From assembly GCF_000582685.1 (NCBI RefSeq), contig NZ_KK073768.1, forward strand, positions 4,505,901 through 4,569,900: 64,000 bases of DNA. Reading direction: 5' to 3'. The notes under the pieces were generated by a model. That model made no database searches. It was not told the origin of the DNA and saw nothing but the letters and a program-made list of their open reading frames with translations. A program made the position numbers and the translations under genes. Below are positions 45,105-54,263 of this stretch, piece after piece. Position 1 is the first letter of the stretch, and each line of letters starts with the position of its first letter. The stretch comes from [Scytonema hofmanni] UTEX 2349. Its GTDB lineage: Bacteria; Cyanobacteriota; Cyanobacteriia; Cyanobacteriales; Nostocaceae.

Positions 45105-45351
45105 ACTTGAAACAGGAACGTTCTCACTTAAAACAAGAACGTTCTCACTTAAAACAAAAACGTTCTCACTTGAAACAAGAACGTTCTCACTTAAAACAAG
45201 AACGTTCTCACTTGAAACAGGAACGTTCTCACTTGAAACAGGAACGTTCTCACTTGAAACAAGAACGTTCCTACTTGAAACAGGAACGTTCCTACTTGAA
45301 ACAAGAACGTTCTCACTTGAAACAAGAACGTTCTCACTTGAAACAAGAACG
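45105..45351. repeat. Twelve-copy 21-bp tandem repeat between nrtC and nrtD
   Basis: The unit ACTTGAAACAAGAACGTTCTC repeats 12 times at exactly 21 bp, with A/G changes at two positions. Because 21 is a multiple of three, open frames run on both strands (LKQERSH on +, a Val/Ser/Glu/Asn heptad on -), but there is no ribosome-binding site or family match. It ends 26 bp before nrtD. Each unit contains AACGTT, a palindrome. Confidence 0.9.
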
Positions 45352-45377
45352 ATGACCTTTTTAACTTCTAAAACCCC

Positions 45378-46235
45378 ATGCAAAACCGAACTTACAGAGC
45401 AACCGACATCGGACAACCATTAAATACTCAAATTAACGACGTCCGCAAGCCTTTTCTCGAAATTAAAGACGTTTCCAAAGTATATCCGACCAAGAAAGGA
45501 CCCTTCACCGTACTTGATGGTGTTAACCTGAATGTGGGACAAGGGGAATTTATCTGCGTCATCGGTCACTCAGGCTGTGGTAAATCGACACTGTTAAATA
45601 TGGTATCCGGTTTTAACTTTCCCACTTCCGGACAAGTGCTGCTAGAAGGAAAACCGATTACCAAACCCGGTCCTGATAGGATGGTTGTATTTCAAAATTA
45701 TGCCTTGTTACCTTGGCGGACTGCCTTTGAAAATATATACTTGGCTGTGAATGCTGTTTCTCCCAACAAACCCGAAGCCGAAAAAAGAGCGATCGTCCGG
45801 GATCATTTAGCGATGGTGGGACTAGGTGACGCAATGGACAAAAAGCCACCGCAGATGTCTGGGGGGATGAGACAGCGGGTTTCTATCGCTCGTGCTTTGG
45901 CAATTCGTCCGAAAGTTTTAATTTTAGATGAGCCATTTGGGGCGTTAGATGCTATTACCAAAGAAGAATTACAAGAAGAATTGCTGAAAATCTGGGGTGA
46001 TAACCGCTGTACAGTGTTGATGATTACCCATGATATCGATGAAGCGCTCTTTTTAGCAGATAAATTGGTGATGATGACCAACGGTCCCCATGCGAAAATT
46101 GGCGAAGTGATGACTATTCCTTTTGCCCGTCCACGCGATCGCTCTCGGATTATGGAAGATCCCCAATATTATCAACTGCGTAACTATGCTTTAGACTTTC
46201 TCTTTAACCGCTTTGCCCATGATGATGTAGGTTAG
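45378..46235 (+). CDS. nrtD: Nitrate ABC transporter ATPase NrtD
   Basis: Walker A GHSGCGKST, signature MSGGMRQRVSIARALAI, Walker B VLILDEPFGALDAIT and the switch His in MITHDIDEA are intact. The QNYALLPWRTAFENI Q-loop is typical of the nitrate family. The 285 residues match NrtD. It closes the nrtABCD operon and is separated from nrtC by 341 bp of repeats. Confidence 0.93.
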   Translation: MQNRTYRATDIGQPLNTQINDVRKPFLEIKDVSKVYPTKKGPFTVLDGVNLNVGQGEFICVIGHSGCGKSTLLNMVSGFNFPTSGQVLLEGKPITKPGPDRMVVFQNYALLPWRTAFENIYLAVNAVSPNKPEAEKRAIVRDHLAMVGLGDAMDKKPPQMSGGMRQRVSIARALAIRPKVLILDEPFGALDAITKEELQEELLKIWGDNRCTVLMITHDIDEALFLADKLVMMTNGPHAKIGEVMTIPFARPRDRSRIMEDPQYYQLRNYALDFLFNRFAHDDVG

Positions 46236-46243
46236 CATCCAAT

Positions 46244-46271
46244 ACGGTTCGGTTAATTTTATCTGAACCGT
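46244..46271 (+). terminator. Weak hairpin after nrtD
   Basis: ACGGTTC (46244-46250) pairs with GAACCGT (46265-46271) across a 14-nt loop. No T-run follows, so termination is doubtful. Confidence 0.3.
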
Positions 46272-46327
46272 AATGTACACTTGCTGTAACCAACTCGTAG
46301 CGATCGCTATTCCTCAAAGAACGCAAT

Positions 46328-47620
46328 TTACTGGACATTAGTGGAAAAAAAATACATGTATCCGTCATTGCGATGCACCGACTTGCAATACTTGTAGCGG
46401 ACTGGGCTAACCTTCTGTTTTGGCGTTTTCATCTCAAAAACTCCGCTTTCCCTAACAGTTAACCTGCCAATATGAGTACCTGCAAACTTGCCAGAGGGAA
46501 GGATTGCTCGCACCATGTCGCCAGTCTGAAAGCCAAAAAAAGTCTTACATCGCGTTTTATGTCTTATGGGAAAACCATATTTATTTGGTGTACACATCTG
46601 GCGGCTACCCCACCCCTTAGCGGTAATTAGCAAGGGTTGAGAGGCAAGAAGTTGCAAGCTTTCTACCATGCCCACTGCTGCGGCATCTATCCAATGCTTT
46701 TTTGGAAGTTCAAGGCGAACTCGATTATATTTAGTCCTGCCTCCCGTCCCAATTTCTAATGGCAGTTCCGTCTTTTTTAGTCTGTCAAACAGTGCCCAAC
46801 GAGTTGAATTAACAGCAGCAGCATCTTTTAATGGCTGCTTTGCTTGACTTAAAATCCGAGAAAGGATGGCAGGCTTTTTGGCTAAGAACTCTTTAATATC
46901 TAGGTTTCCTTTGGCTTGATTACATTCATGACAAGCAAGAGTTAGATTGGAAACTCTATCAGTTCCACCTTTCGATTTTGGGTGAATGTGTTCAACCTCA
47001 AAGGGGACGTTTTCGACACCGCAATAAGCACACTTTCTATTCCACTTTTCGAGCAAATACTCCCTTGTTTCATATCCGGCAAGGGTTCCTTGTTGATATT
47101 CCTTACCTGATATTTCAGGGTTCTCTGTTGCTTGAAGATCGAATTTTACTAATTCTTGAGATATACCAGTGATTGGTACATATCGGATTATTCTGTTTAC
47201 CCAAGTCAAAATGTTTTTGATTCTAGACTCTAGGCTTGGAGGTAGCCATCCCTTCTGCCTAGTGCGGTTAAGAAAGCGCGGCTGCCTGTACCTAGTTTTG
47301 CGATTCCGACGGTTGCAGCGAATGGCTCTGCGAGATTCTAAGTCATTTTTTATCTGCTGACCCCTATGAGTTAATTCAGCACCCCAAATAACCTTATCTT
47401 CTTGCAAAATTGCCAAGCCACTCACTTTGGAACCTGGGTCAATTTTTAATTGATGTGGCTTGACTTTAGGATCAGAAATTATCTTTTTTAGAATGAGCGT
47501 AAACGGATAACGTCGATAAACAGCAGCATGTCCTTGGTTCAATAATCGCCTTGCTTGTCCTGGTGGAATAGGGTCAAGTGGTTGCTTATTAGCATCAATT
47601 AGAAATACAAAATTAGACAT
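46328..47620 (-). CDS. iscB: IscB RNA-guided HNH/RuvC endonuclease
   Basis: All IscB parts are present in order. The PLMP domain is PLDPIPPGQARRLLNQGHAA (residues 14-33). RuvC-I is LKIDPGSKVSGLAI with Asp61. An arginine-rich bridge helix follows (RRAIRCNRRNRKTRYRQPRF). RuvC-II is ISQELVKFD with Glu156. The HNH domain is CAYCGVENVPFEVEHIHPKS, then NLTLACHECNQAKG with zinc-type CxxC pairs and His211. RuvC-III is KKHWIDAAAVG with His309 and Asp312. No active-site residue is lost. The 430-residue length is typical of IscB. Ribosome-binding AGAGGA precedes ATG at 47620. There is no TnpA next to it, so it is a non-mobile or domesticated copy. It may be an ordinary HNH homing-type relative, but the PLMP-RuvC-HNH order argues for IscB. 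Confidence 0.9.
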   Translation of the reverse strand: MSNFVFLIDANKQPLDPIPPGQARRLLNQGHAAVYRRYPFTLILKKIISDPKVKPHQLKIDPGSKVSGLAILQEDKVIWGAELTHRGQQIKNDLESRRAIRCNRRNRKTRYRQPRFLNRTRQKGWLPPSLESRIKNILTWVNRIIRYVPITGISQELVKFDLQATENPEISGKEYQQGTLAGYETREYLLEKWNRKCAYCGVENVPFEVEHIHPKSKGGTDRVSNLTLACHECNQAKGNLDIKEFLAKKPAILSRILSQAKQPLKDAAAVNSTRWALFDRLKKTELPLEIGTGGRTKYNRVRLELPKKHWIDAAAVGMVESLQLLASQPLLITAKGWGSRQMCTPNKYGFPIRHKTRCKTFFGFQTGDMVRAILPSGKFAGTHIGRLTVRESGVFEMKTPKQKVSPVRYKYCKSVHRNDGYMYFFSTNVQ

Positions 47621-47639
47621 TTTGTCCTCTGATTTAACT

Positions 47640-47840
47640 CAGGTAAAGTTTTCCTCTCCCAAGGGGAGACGCTTCGCGAACGCCAATGTTTTGAGAACTT
47701 GTTAAGTCAACCACGCTCCCTTAACCAAATACAGGTGTTTGATGGTTGACGACAGAGCTACAAGCTGGAAAGCACCCGGAGGTGTCATGATTCTCAAAAC
47801 GTAGTTTTCACGCTTGGCTGGCTACCTGTCCAGTAGCAGT
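47640..47840 (-). ncRNA. Candidate omega RNA of IscB
   Basis: IscB omega RNAs are encoded just upstream of iscB with the guide at their 5' end. The iscB leader has three nested pairings: GTTTTGAGAA (47688-47697) with TTCTCAAAAC (47791-47800), GTCAACCA (47706-47713) with TGGTTGAC (47743-47750), and CACC-CGGA-GGTG (47773-47784). The outer stem spans over 100 nt, as in a structured guide scaffold. A dispersed repeat module (47655-47685) lies between scaffold and gene. The guide would lie near 47800-47840 but cannot be read by eye. Confidence 0.6.
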
Positions 47841-47841
47841 A

Positions 47842-48003
47842 CTAGTTGTCTGGTTCTGTCCACTGTTTGGTGAATAGCTTTTCTCCCAATTCAAGCAAGA
47901 TAGACTCAAATTCCTCCCAAGTCACATCCTCGATAGTCACTGCACTTCCAGGAGATAGCCGCATTTGGCTGACAGGTTTAACTACGGGAGATATAGCAGT
48001 CAT
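47842..48003 (-). pseudogene. Uma2-family gene truncated at the IscB locus
   Basis: From ATG 48003 the minus frame reads MTAISPVVKPVSQMRLSPGS then AVTIEDVTWEEFESILLELG, the conserved start of an Uma2 protein. Homology ends after ELGEK, near 47870, and the frame reaches a stop at 47842. The missing part was not found on the far side of iscB. The break lies right next to the candidate omega RNA. Confidence 0.7.
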
Positions 48004-48187
48004 AAGGGGCAATGCTCGTTGACTGTTTTAATGTTAGCGGTTAATTGTTAGTAGTTGGCTGATGGTTGTTAGTAGTTAGTTGTCTCCCCCCCTCCCCCTT
48101 TCCATAATCTTTTTTTCTCTACGTACCAGCATTTTGATAAATTAGTACGTGGGTTGAAAATAATTACATTGCAAAAAAGGGGTTACG

Positions 48188-49378
48188 TTGACTTACTATC
48201 CAGATACCATTGCCCCCCACGGTGGAGAGTTAGTGAATCGCATCGCTACCGCAGAGCAAAGAGAGGTATTTCTCTCCAAAGCTGATGTTTTGCCGCAAGT
48301 GCAGCTTGATGAGCGAGCGGTTTCTGATTTAGAAATGATCGCGATCGGTGCTTTTAGTCCTCTGACGGGTTTTATGAATCAAGAAGACTACGATCGCGTT
48401 GTCAGCCAAATGCGTCTCACTAACGGTGTTGTGTGGTCAATTCCCATTACACTGTCGGTAACTGAAGAAATTGCTTCCCCCCTGACTGAAGGCAACTTGA
48501 TTCGGTTGGATAATTCCAAAGGTGAGTTTATCGGGGTTTTGCAACTGACGCAAAAGTATCACTACGACAAAAAGCGCGAAGCAATTAATGTCTACCGCAC
48601 CGATGATATTAACCATCCAGGGGTACAAGTACTATATAAGCAAGGTTCTGTAAATCTGTCCGGCGACATTTGGCTATTGGAACGGAAACCCCATCCCCAG
48701 TTTCCCACCTACCAAATTGATCCAGTCGAATCACGAGAGATGTTTAAAGTCAATGGCTGGAAAACAATCGTTGGTTTCCAAACTCGCAACCCGATTCACC
48801 GCGCTCATGAGTATATCCAAAAGTGCGCTTTAGAAACAGTGGATGCTTTATTTTTGCATCCTTTGGTGGGAGCGACGAAAGATGATGACATCGCTGCTGA
48901 TGTGCGGATGCGCTGTTATGAAATTTTGTTGGAACACTATTATCCGCGCGATCGCGTAACTTTAGCAATTAATCCCGCAGCCATGCGTTATGCAGGTCCA
49001 CGGGAAGCGATTTTTCATGCTTTAGTCCGCAAAAACTACGGCTGTACCCACTTTATCGTCGGACGGGATCATGCTGGCGTAGGTAACTATTATGGTACAT
49101 ACGACGCTCAACATATCTTCGATGAGTTTGATCCTAATGAGTTAGGGATTGTGCCGATGAAGTTTGAACACGCTTTCTATTGTACGCGCACCAAGCAAAT
49201 GGCGACAACGAAAACCAGTCCCAGCAAACCAGAAGAACGGATTCACTTGTCGGGAACAAAAGTACGCGAAATGCTGCGTCGAGGTGAATCACCTCCACCA
49301 GAATTCTCTCGTCCAGAAGTAGCAGCAGAGTTGACACGGGCAATGCGCGTGGAAGATAGCTGGTATATGCATATATAG
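48188..49378 (+). CDS. sat: Sulfate adenylyltransferase (ATP sulfurylase)
   Basis: Activates sulfate to APS, the first step of sulfate assimilation. The HxxH nucleotide motif is seen in [17 protein letters not shown] and the second motif in [19 protein letters not shown]. The C-terminal [18 protein letters not shown] motif appears as [20 protein letters not shown]. The 396 residues are complete if the TTG at 48188 ([19 protein letters not shown]) is used; AAGGGG lies upstream. There is no ATG in this region that fits. Confidence 0.94.
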   Translation: MTYYPDTIAPHGGELVNRIATAEQREVFLSKADVLPQVQLDERAVSDLEMIAIGAFSPLTGFMNQEDYDRVVSQMRLTNGVVWSIPITLSVTEEIASPLTEGNLIRLDNSKGEFIGVLQLTQKYHYDKKREAINVYRTDDINHPGVQVLYKQGSVNLSGDIWLLERKPHPQFPTYQIDPVESREMFKVNGWKTIVGFQTRNPIHRAHEYIQKCALETVDALFLHPLVGATKDDDIAADVRMRCYEILLEHYYPRDRVTLAINPAAMRYAGPREAIFHALVRKNYGCTHFIVGRDHAGVGNYYGTYDAQHIFDEFDPNELGIVPMKFEHAFYCTRTKQMATTKTSPSKPEERIHLSGTKVREMLRRGESPPPEFSRPEVAAELTRAMRVEDSWYMHI

Positions 49379-49493
49379 TAAAGTTAAACAAGTCTAAGTT
49401 TTTCTTTACCCTACAGACTTCAGCCCTTTAAGCTGATAGCTAATGTTCCTTAGACCCGAAGTGGCTCCTAGTAGGGTAGGTTGATAAATAATA

Positions 49494-51668
49494 ATGATGA
49501 AGCGACGAACGTTTTTACAACGGATTGGCTTTATAATCGCGGCGTTGGGAGTGACTGAGGCTGGGTGGTTGTCCTTAGGTAATCGCTATTACCAAGCTTT
49601 GGCACAACCCAGCCCGCGTAAACTGGCATTATTGATCGGTATCAATAAATATCCCCAAAATTTAGCACTTGCTGGTTGTTCAACTGATGTCGAACTGCAA
49701 AAGGAACTTTTGATTTACCGCTTTGGTTTTCAAGAGTCAGATATTTTGACTTTAACTGATGAACAAGCGACAAGAGAAGCCATTGAAAATGCTTTTTTAA
49801 ATCATTTGGTTTTGGATGCTAAACCATCAGATGTGGTTACATTCCACTTTAGCGGTTATGGTAGCCAGATTAAATTAAACCCAGCAGAAGAATCCCCAGT
49901 AAACACTCTCATTCCCTTTGATGGAACTTACTTATCAGAAAATAACAAAATAGTCAATTGTTTATTAGAAGAAACATTGATGTTATTGTGGCGATCGCAG
50001 ACTGCACGAGCAACAGCAATACTCGATACGAGCTATTATGCTCCATTAGTCGCTCCTTCAACAGGATCGCGAATTCGCGCCTATCAAATGCCAGCAGAAG
50101 CGGAATTAGCAACAGCAGAATTAGACTTTCAAAAAGAACTTAAAAGTAAAACCGAGGGTATAAGCGATCCAACCCCACCGTTACTGCTATCTGCCACCTC
50201 GAATTCTCAAGAGTTTGCCAGGGAAATACTATTATCTGGTTTCAGCGCTGGATTATTTACCTACGCTTTGACGCAGTATTTGTGGGAAGCAACTCCAGCA
50301 ACAACAATTATTCACACTTTGTCGCGGGTAGGAAGTTCTATCCGCCAACTTGATGGGAAACAGCAGCCAGGGTTATTAAATAGGAAAAAAAATCAATCAA
50401 GGTTACTGAGCGATAATTTGATTGCAGAAAGCATTATTGGTGCTGAAGGGGTAGTGATCGCAACAGAAGAAAACGGCAAAACGGTTCAAGTGTGGTTAGG
50501 TGGGATACCTCCACAAGTGGTGGAATATTACGGAGCGAATTCGCGACTAAGTTTAGTCACAGAAAATGCCGATATACAAATTGTATTGCGATCGCGTAAC
50601 GGATTAATCGCAAAAGCGCAAATCTTCAACGAAACTGAAAGTGCAACTCCTTTACAAGTCGGGGAATTAGTCCAAGAACAAGAGCGAGTTTTACCCAAAA
50701 ATATTAACTTAAGCGTTGCTCTGGATACTAAACTAGAAAGAATTGAGCGCGTAGATGCTACTAGTGGTTTTGCGACGATTTCTCGCATGTCTATTGTAAT
50801 TGCAGGAGAACAACCAGCCAATTATCTATTTGGGAAATTACCAGAAATAAAACCTTCTGATTCCCCAGCATCTCCCACTCGCTACGGTTTATTTTCTCTG
50901 ACAGGGGAATTGATTCCCAATACCGCCGGCGTTGAGGGAGAAGCGGCAAAAGTTGCAGTACAACGCTTAGGGGGAAGATTGCAAACTTTGCTAGCAGCGA
51001 AATTATGGCGACTGACAGAAAACGAAGGTTCTTCTCGCTTGGCACTCAAAGCTAGTTTAGAGATAATTAAGGGTATTACGCCTCGCGTAGTCATGGAACG
51101 GGAGACAGTGCGAGTAACTGGACAATCGAATCACAAATTACTCAGCAGTGAAGCCAGATATCTTCCCATCGTACCAATAGGTAGCCGATTGCAATACCGC
51201 GTAGAAAATTTGAGCGATCGCCCGATATATTTCATGCTGCTAGGATTAAAGAGTCTTAGAACAGCGATCGCATTTTACCCCCCTTCCCGCAGCCAAGAAC
51301 TTAACGCCGAAACAAAACCACAGTTCAAACAAGTCGTCATCGCCCCTGGTGAAATTATCACCTTACCAAAAAGTGCCACTAACTCGGAATGGGTAATTCC
51401 CGGTTCCGCTGATGAATGCGAACACCAAGTAATTTTTAGCACCGCACCCTTCACCCAAACCCTCGCTGCCCTTCAAGCTGCTAAATATTCCACCGCAGAT
51501 AAACAACCCATTATCGAATTGTCGAAACCCTTAGAAGTAGCCCAAGCCCTTCTCCTTGACTTACACAATGCCAGTGCAGCTACCGAAACAACAAGCCAAA
51601 GTAGCGATTTTTACGCCTTAAATGTGAATAATTGGGCAAGCCTCAGCTTTATTTTTCAGGTGGTTTAA
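49494..51668 (+). CDS. Caspase-fold protein (pseudo-orthocaspase, YS type), Tat-exported
   Basis: The N-terminus MMKRRTFLQRIGFIIAALGV is a Tat-like signal ending ALA. The peptidase C14 fold is clear: KLALLIGINKYP, LAGCSTDVELQKELLIYRFG and VVTFHFSGYGSQ. In active metacaspases the dyad is His in SGHG and Cys in DxC. Here the sequence is SGYG (Tyr122) and ILDTSYYAPL (Ser180), so both catalytic residues are replaced. This matches the YS pseudo-orthocaspases described in cyanobacteria (from memory). Residues from about 330 to 724 are long beta-rich regions (ESIIGAEGVVIA, GEIITLPKSATNSEWVIPGS) typical of such proteins. Confidence 0.85.
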   Translation: MMKRRTFLQRIGFIIAALGVTEAGWLSLGNRYYQALAQPSPRKLALLIGINKYPQNLALAGCSTDVELQKELLIYRFGFQESDILTLTDEQATREAIENAFLNHLVLDAKPSDVVTFHFSGYGSQIKLNPAEESPVNTLIPFDGTYLSENNKIVNCLLEETLMLLWRSQTARATAILDTSYYAPLVAPSTGSRIRAYQMPAEAELATAELDFQKELKSKTEGISDPTPPLLLSATSNSQEFAREILLSGFSAGLFTYALTQYLWEATPATTIIHTLSRVGSSIRQLDGKQQPGLLNRKKNQSRLLSDNLIAESIIGAEGVVIATEENGKTVQVWLGGIPPQVVEYYGANSRLSLVTENADIQIVLRSRNGLIAKAQIFNETESATPLQVGELVQEQERVLPKNINLSVALDTKLERIERVDATSGFATISRMSIVIAGEQPANYLFGKLPEIKPSDSPASPTRYGLFSLTGELIPNTAGVEGEAAKVAVQRLGGRLQTLLAAKLWRLTENEGSSRLALKASLEIIKGITPRVVMERETVRVTGQSNHKLLSSEARYLPIVPIGSRLQYRVENLSDRPIYFMLLGLKSLRTAIAFYPPSRSQELNAETKPQFKQVVIAPGEIITLPKSATNSEWVIPGSADECEHQVIFSTAPFTQTLAALQAAKYSTADKQPIIELSKPLEVAQALLLDLHNASAATETTSQSSDFYALNVNNWASLSFIFQVV

Positions 51669-51680
51669 TAATTAGAAGTT

Positions 51681-51709
51681 GTAGAGACGTTCCGCCGGAA
51701 CGTCTGTAC
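51681..51709. repeat. Palindromic repeat GTAGAGACGTTCC family
   Basis: GTAGAGACGTTCC pairs with GGAACGTCTGTAC, with one mismatch, directly after the caspase-fold gene. A member of the family seen at 26571. Confidence 0.8.
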
Positions 51710-51842
51710 TAAAGTTAGGAGTCAAGAGTCAAGAGTAATTAAGCACTTACACTTTCTCTTCTCTTACTTTTAAATTTGCGTAATTTACTTAGTTAGCTTT
51801 GTATATAACTATGTATATTGAGCTTATATTAGGGAAATTTTC

Positions 51843-52931
51843 ATGGGAATCAAGAATCGAGTTGCCTTAGCGCTCTCTCTCATTCTATTATCTGCTAGTG
51901 CTGCTACAGCCCAACCGAGCCAAACACCTACAGCGATACCAACCCTATCGGCTCAAGAAAAATTAGAAATAAGCGATCAAGTTGACCAGGAAGTAGACCG
52001 TGCTTTTGGGCACACTACAACCATGCTGAATATTATGCTAGTTGTATTAACTCTGTTACCAATTTTAGCCGCTGCTGGTCTTTGGCTACTTCGTCGCAGC
52101 GTAATTAGTGAATTAGTAGCGGAAACAAAAAAGCGATTAGAGGAAGAAGTAGACGCACAACTACAAAAAGAAGTAGCAATAGAACTGCAAAAACAAACGG
52201 AAGCTTTTAAACAAGAATTAGAAAACTTAAAGTCAGATTTTGTCGGACAATTATCTCAATTAAACAACCTTTTTGTAGATGCCCAAACCCAAAAAGAGCA
52301 AATTTTTCAACAAATTTCTGCATTGACACCTCCTCCTACATTAATCCAAGATTATATTCATCCAGAAATACAGCAAAAGCTTCAAGAATTAACTGCACAA
52401 CTAGATAAATTAAAAGGTGGTAATCCGCAACTGTTTTTTACAGCAATTGATTATTTAAAACAAGGTGATGCTCTCTTTGTTGAAGCTAGATATAACGAAG
52501 CATTTGCCAGTTATAATTTAGTAATTGAAAAACAACCGGAAATTTCTTGTGCTTGGGTAAATCGTGGCTGGACGCTGAGAAAATTAGGGCGTTACGAAGA
52601 AGCAATTTTATCCTATGATAAAGGAATTGAAATACAATATGACCAATATATAGCCTGGTTTGGTCGCGGTAATGCCCTGAGAAAATTACAAAGATATAAT
52701 GATGCGATCGCCTCCTATAATAAAACTCTAGAACTTCAACCTGATTTTCATTGGGCTTGGCATCATAAAGCCCGCTGTCATGCATTACAAGGTAATCATG
52801 ATTTAGCATTTGAAAGCCTGCAACAAGCAATTAATTTAAAAGTTGATAAACACCGAGAATTAGCAAAAACTAATTCCGACTTTGACGCCATTCGCCAAGA
52901 CGATCGCTTTAAGAAATTAATAGAAGGTTAG
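51843..52931 (+). CDS. Membrane protein with coiled coil and TPR repeats
   Basis: A signal-like segment (ALALSLILLSASAATA) is followed at residues about 62-82 by a membrane helix (MLNIMLVVLTLLPILAAAGL). A coiled coil follows (about 90-170, rich in KEVAIELQKQTEAFKQELEN), then TPR repeats from residue 200 (FFTAIDYLKQGDALFVEARY; NEAFASYNLVIEKQP; GRYEEAILSYDKGIEI; QRYNDAIASYNKTLELQP). TPR domains bind protein partners. The 362 residues are full length. Function unknown; it follows the caspase-fold gene on the same strand, 174 bp away. Confidence 0.82.
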   Translation: MGIKNRVALALSLILLSASAATAQPSQTPTAIPTLSAQEKLEISDQVDQEVDRAFGHTTTMLNIMLVVLTLLPILAAAGLWLLRRSVISELVAETKKRLEEEVDAQLQKEVAIELQKQTEAFKQELENLKSDFVGQLSQLNNLFVDAQTQKEQIFQQISALTPPPTLIQDYIHPEIQQKLQELTAQLDKLKGGNPQLFFTAIDYLKQGDALFVEARYNEAFASYNLVIEKQPEISCAWVNRGWTLRKLGRYEEAILSYDKGIEIQYDQYIAWFGRGNALRKLQRYNDAIASYNKTLELQPDFHWAWHHKARCHALQGNHDLAFESLQQAINLKVDKHRELAKTNSDFDAIRQDDRFKKLIEG

Positions 52932-53167
52932 CTTATCATAGCCGGCGCTCGTCTGGCTTTCTACGCGCAACGCCCACTTGCCCTTCCAGGGTAAGGCTGT
53001 TTCACTCCCAAAAACAGGTAAAATAGCAAGTGTTGAGGGGGTAAAAATCATAAGTGCGAATCTGATTGAAAATTGCCTTCACTTGACTATTGACTGTTGA
53101 CTATTGACTAATCCCCAATTCCTAGTAAAATAACTTGGCATTGTCGCAAATTTACAGGTTAAGAATC

Positions 53168-54040
53168 ATGGCTCAAGCGAAGATTGGGATTATTGGTGGC
53201 AGCGGTTTATACAAAATGGATGCACTTAAAGATGTAGAGGAGGTGCATGTTGATACACCGTTTGGTTCACCGTCTGATGCTTTGATTCTGGGAACTTTGG
53301 ACGGGACGCAGGTAGCTTTTTTGGCGCGTCATGGTCGCAATCATACGCTTTTGCCTTCTGAATTGCCGTTTCGTGCGAATATCTATGCGATGAAGCAATT
53401 GGGTGTGGAATATTTAATTTCCGCTAGTGCAGTGGGATCGTTGAAGGAAGAAGCTAAACCACTGGATATGGTAGTTCCAGATCAGTTTATTGATCGAACC
53501 AAAAATCGGGTTTCGACTTTCTTCGGGGAAGGAATTGTCGCTCACATTGCTTTTGGCGATTCGATTTGTGCTAATTTAGCTGGTGTTTTAATGGATGCGA
53601 TCGCTTCTCTCAATTTACCAGATGTCAGCCTGCATCGCGGTGGTACTTATGTGTGTATGGAAGGACCAGCATTTTCAACTAAGGCAGAATCACATCTTTA
53701 CCGCAGTTGGGGTGCCACGGTAATCGGGATGACCAATTTACCAGAAGCGAAATTAGCGCGAGAAGCAGAAATCGCCTATGCAACTTTGGCACTAGTAACA
53801 GATTATGATTGTTGGCACTCAGATCACGATAGTGTAACGGTGGAAATGGTGATTGCAAATTTACAGCGAAATGCGGTAAATGCTCAAAAAGTGATTCAAG
53901 AAACTGTCCATCGTTTGAGTCAAAATCCGCCGTCTAGTGATGCTCATTCAGCCTTGAAGTATGCGATTTTGACTAATTTAGAAAAAGCGCCGGCGCTAAC
54001 GAAACAGAAGTTAGAATTGCTGTTGCAGAAGTATTTATAG
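53168..54040 (+). CDS. mtnP: S-methyl-5'-thioadenosine phosphorylase
   Basis: Phosphorolyses methylthioadenosine in methionine salvage. The start is set at ATG 53168 ([20 protein letters not shown]). Family motifs are [60 protein letters not shown] and the late [18 protein letters not shown] that distinguishes the MTA branch. The 290 residues are complete. It could be annotated as purine nucleoside phosphorylase by a coarse search. No other methionine-salvage gene is adjacent. Confidence 0.9.
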   Translation: MAQAKIGIIGGSGLYKMDALKDVEEVHVDTPFGSPSDALILGTLDGTQVAFLARHGRNHTLLPSELPFRANIYAMKQLGVEYLISASAVGSLKEEAKPLDMVVPDQFIDRTKNRVSTFFGEGIVAHIAFGDSICANLAGVLMDAIASLNLPDVSLHRGGTYVCMEGPAFSTKAESHLYRSWGATVIGMTNLPEAKLAREAEIAYATLALVTDYDCWHSDHDSVTVEMVIANLQRNAVNAQKVIQETVHRLSQNPPSSDAHSALKYAILTNLEKAPALTKQKLELLLQKYL

Positions 54041-54263
54041 ACACGAACTGATCAGCATTCAAATTAGACTATTTTCGCGCATATCCGCTCGGATAAACCG
54101 CATCACCAATGGAATCGCATCCATTACTCGATTGGCACATTCTTGAGACGGTTTATCCAATTTCGGCTAGTTTTTCTCCTAATTCGATTTATGCTTGAAT
54201 ATTTTCGTCTGCCTAACCCATTAGGTATATTTGAGGTGTACTAATAAAATGGGTTTTGGCTAT

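Noticed and set aside
45105..45351. CRISPR array
   Set aside because: The 21-bp units are directly adjacent with no unique spacers, and no cas genes are present; it is a minisatellite.
45045..45416. Minus-strand 123-codon frame (Val/Ser/Glu/Asn heptads) and plus-strand 82-codon frame (LKQERSH heptads)
   Set aside because: Both arise from the 21-bp tandem repeat, which cannot create stops in these frames; no start signals and no non-repeat coding sequence.
40490..46235. Interpretation of the transporter as bicarbonate cmpABCD
   Set aside because: The binding protein has [24 protein letters not shown] and STGDPW, the nitrate-type pattern as I recall it, instead of the CmpA pattern.
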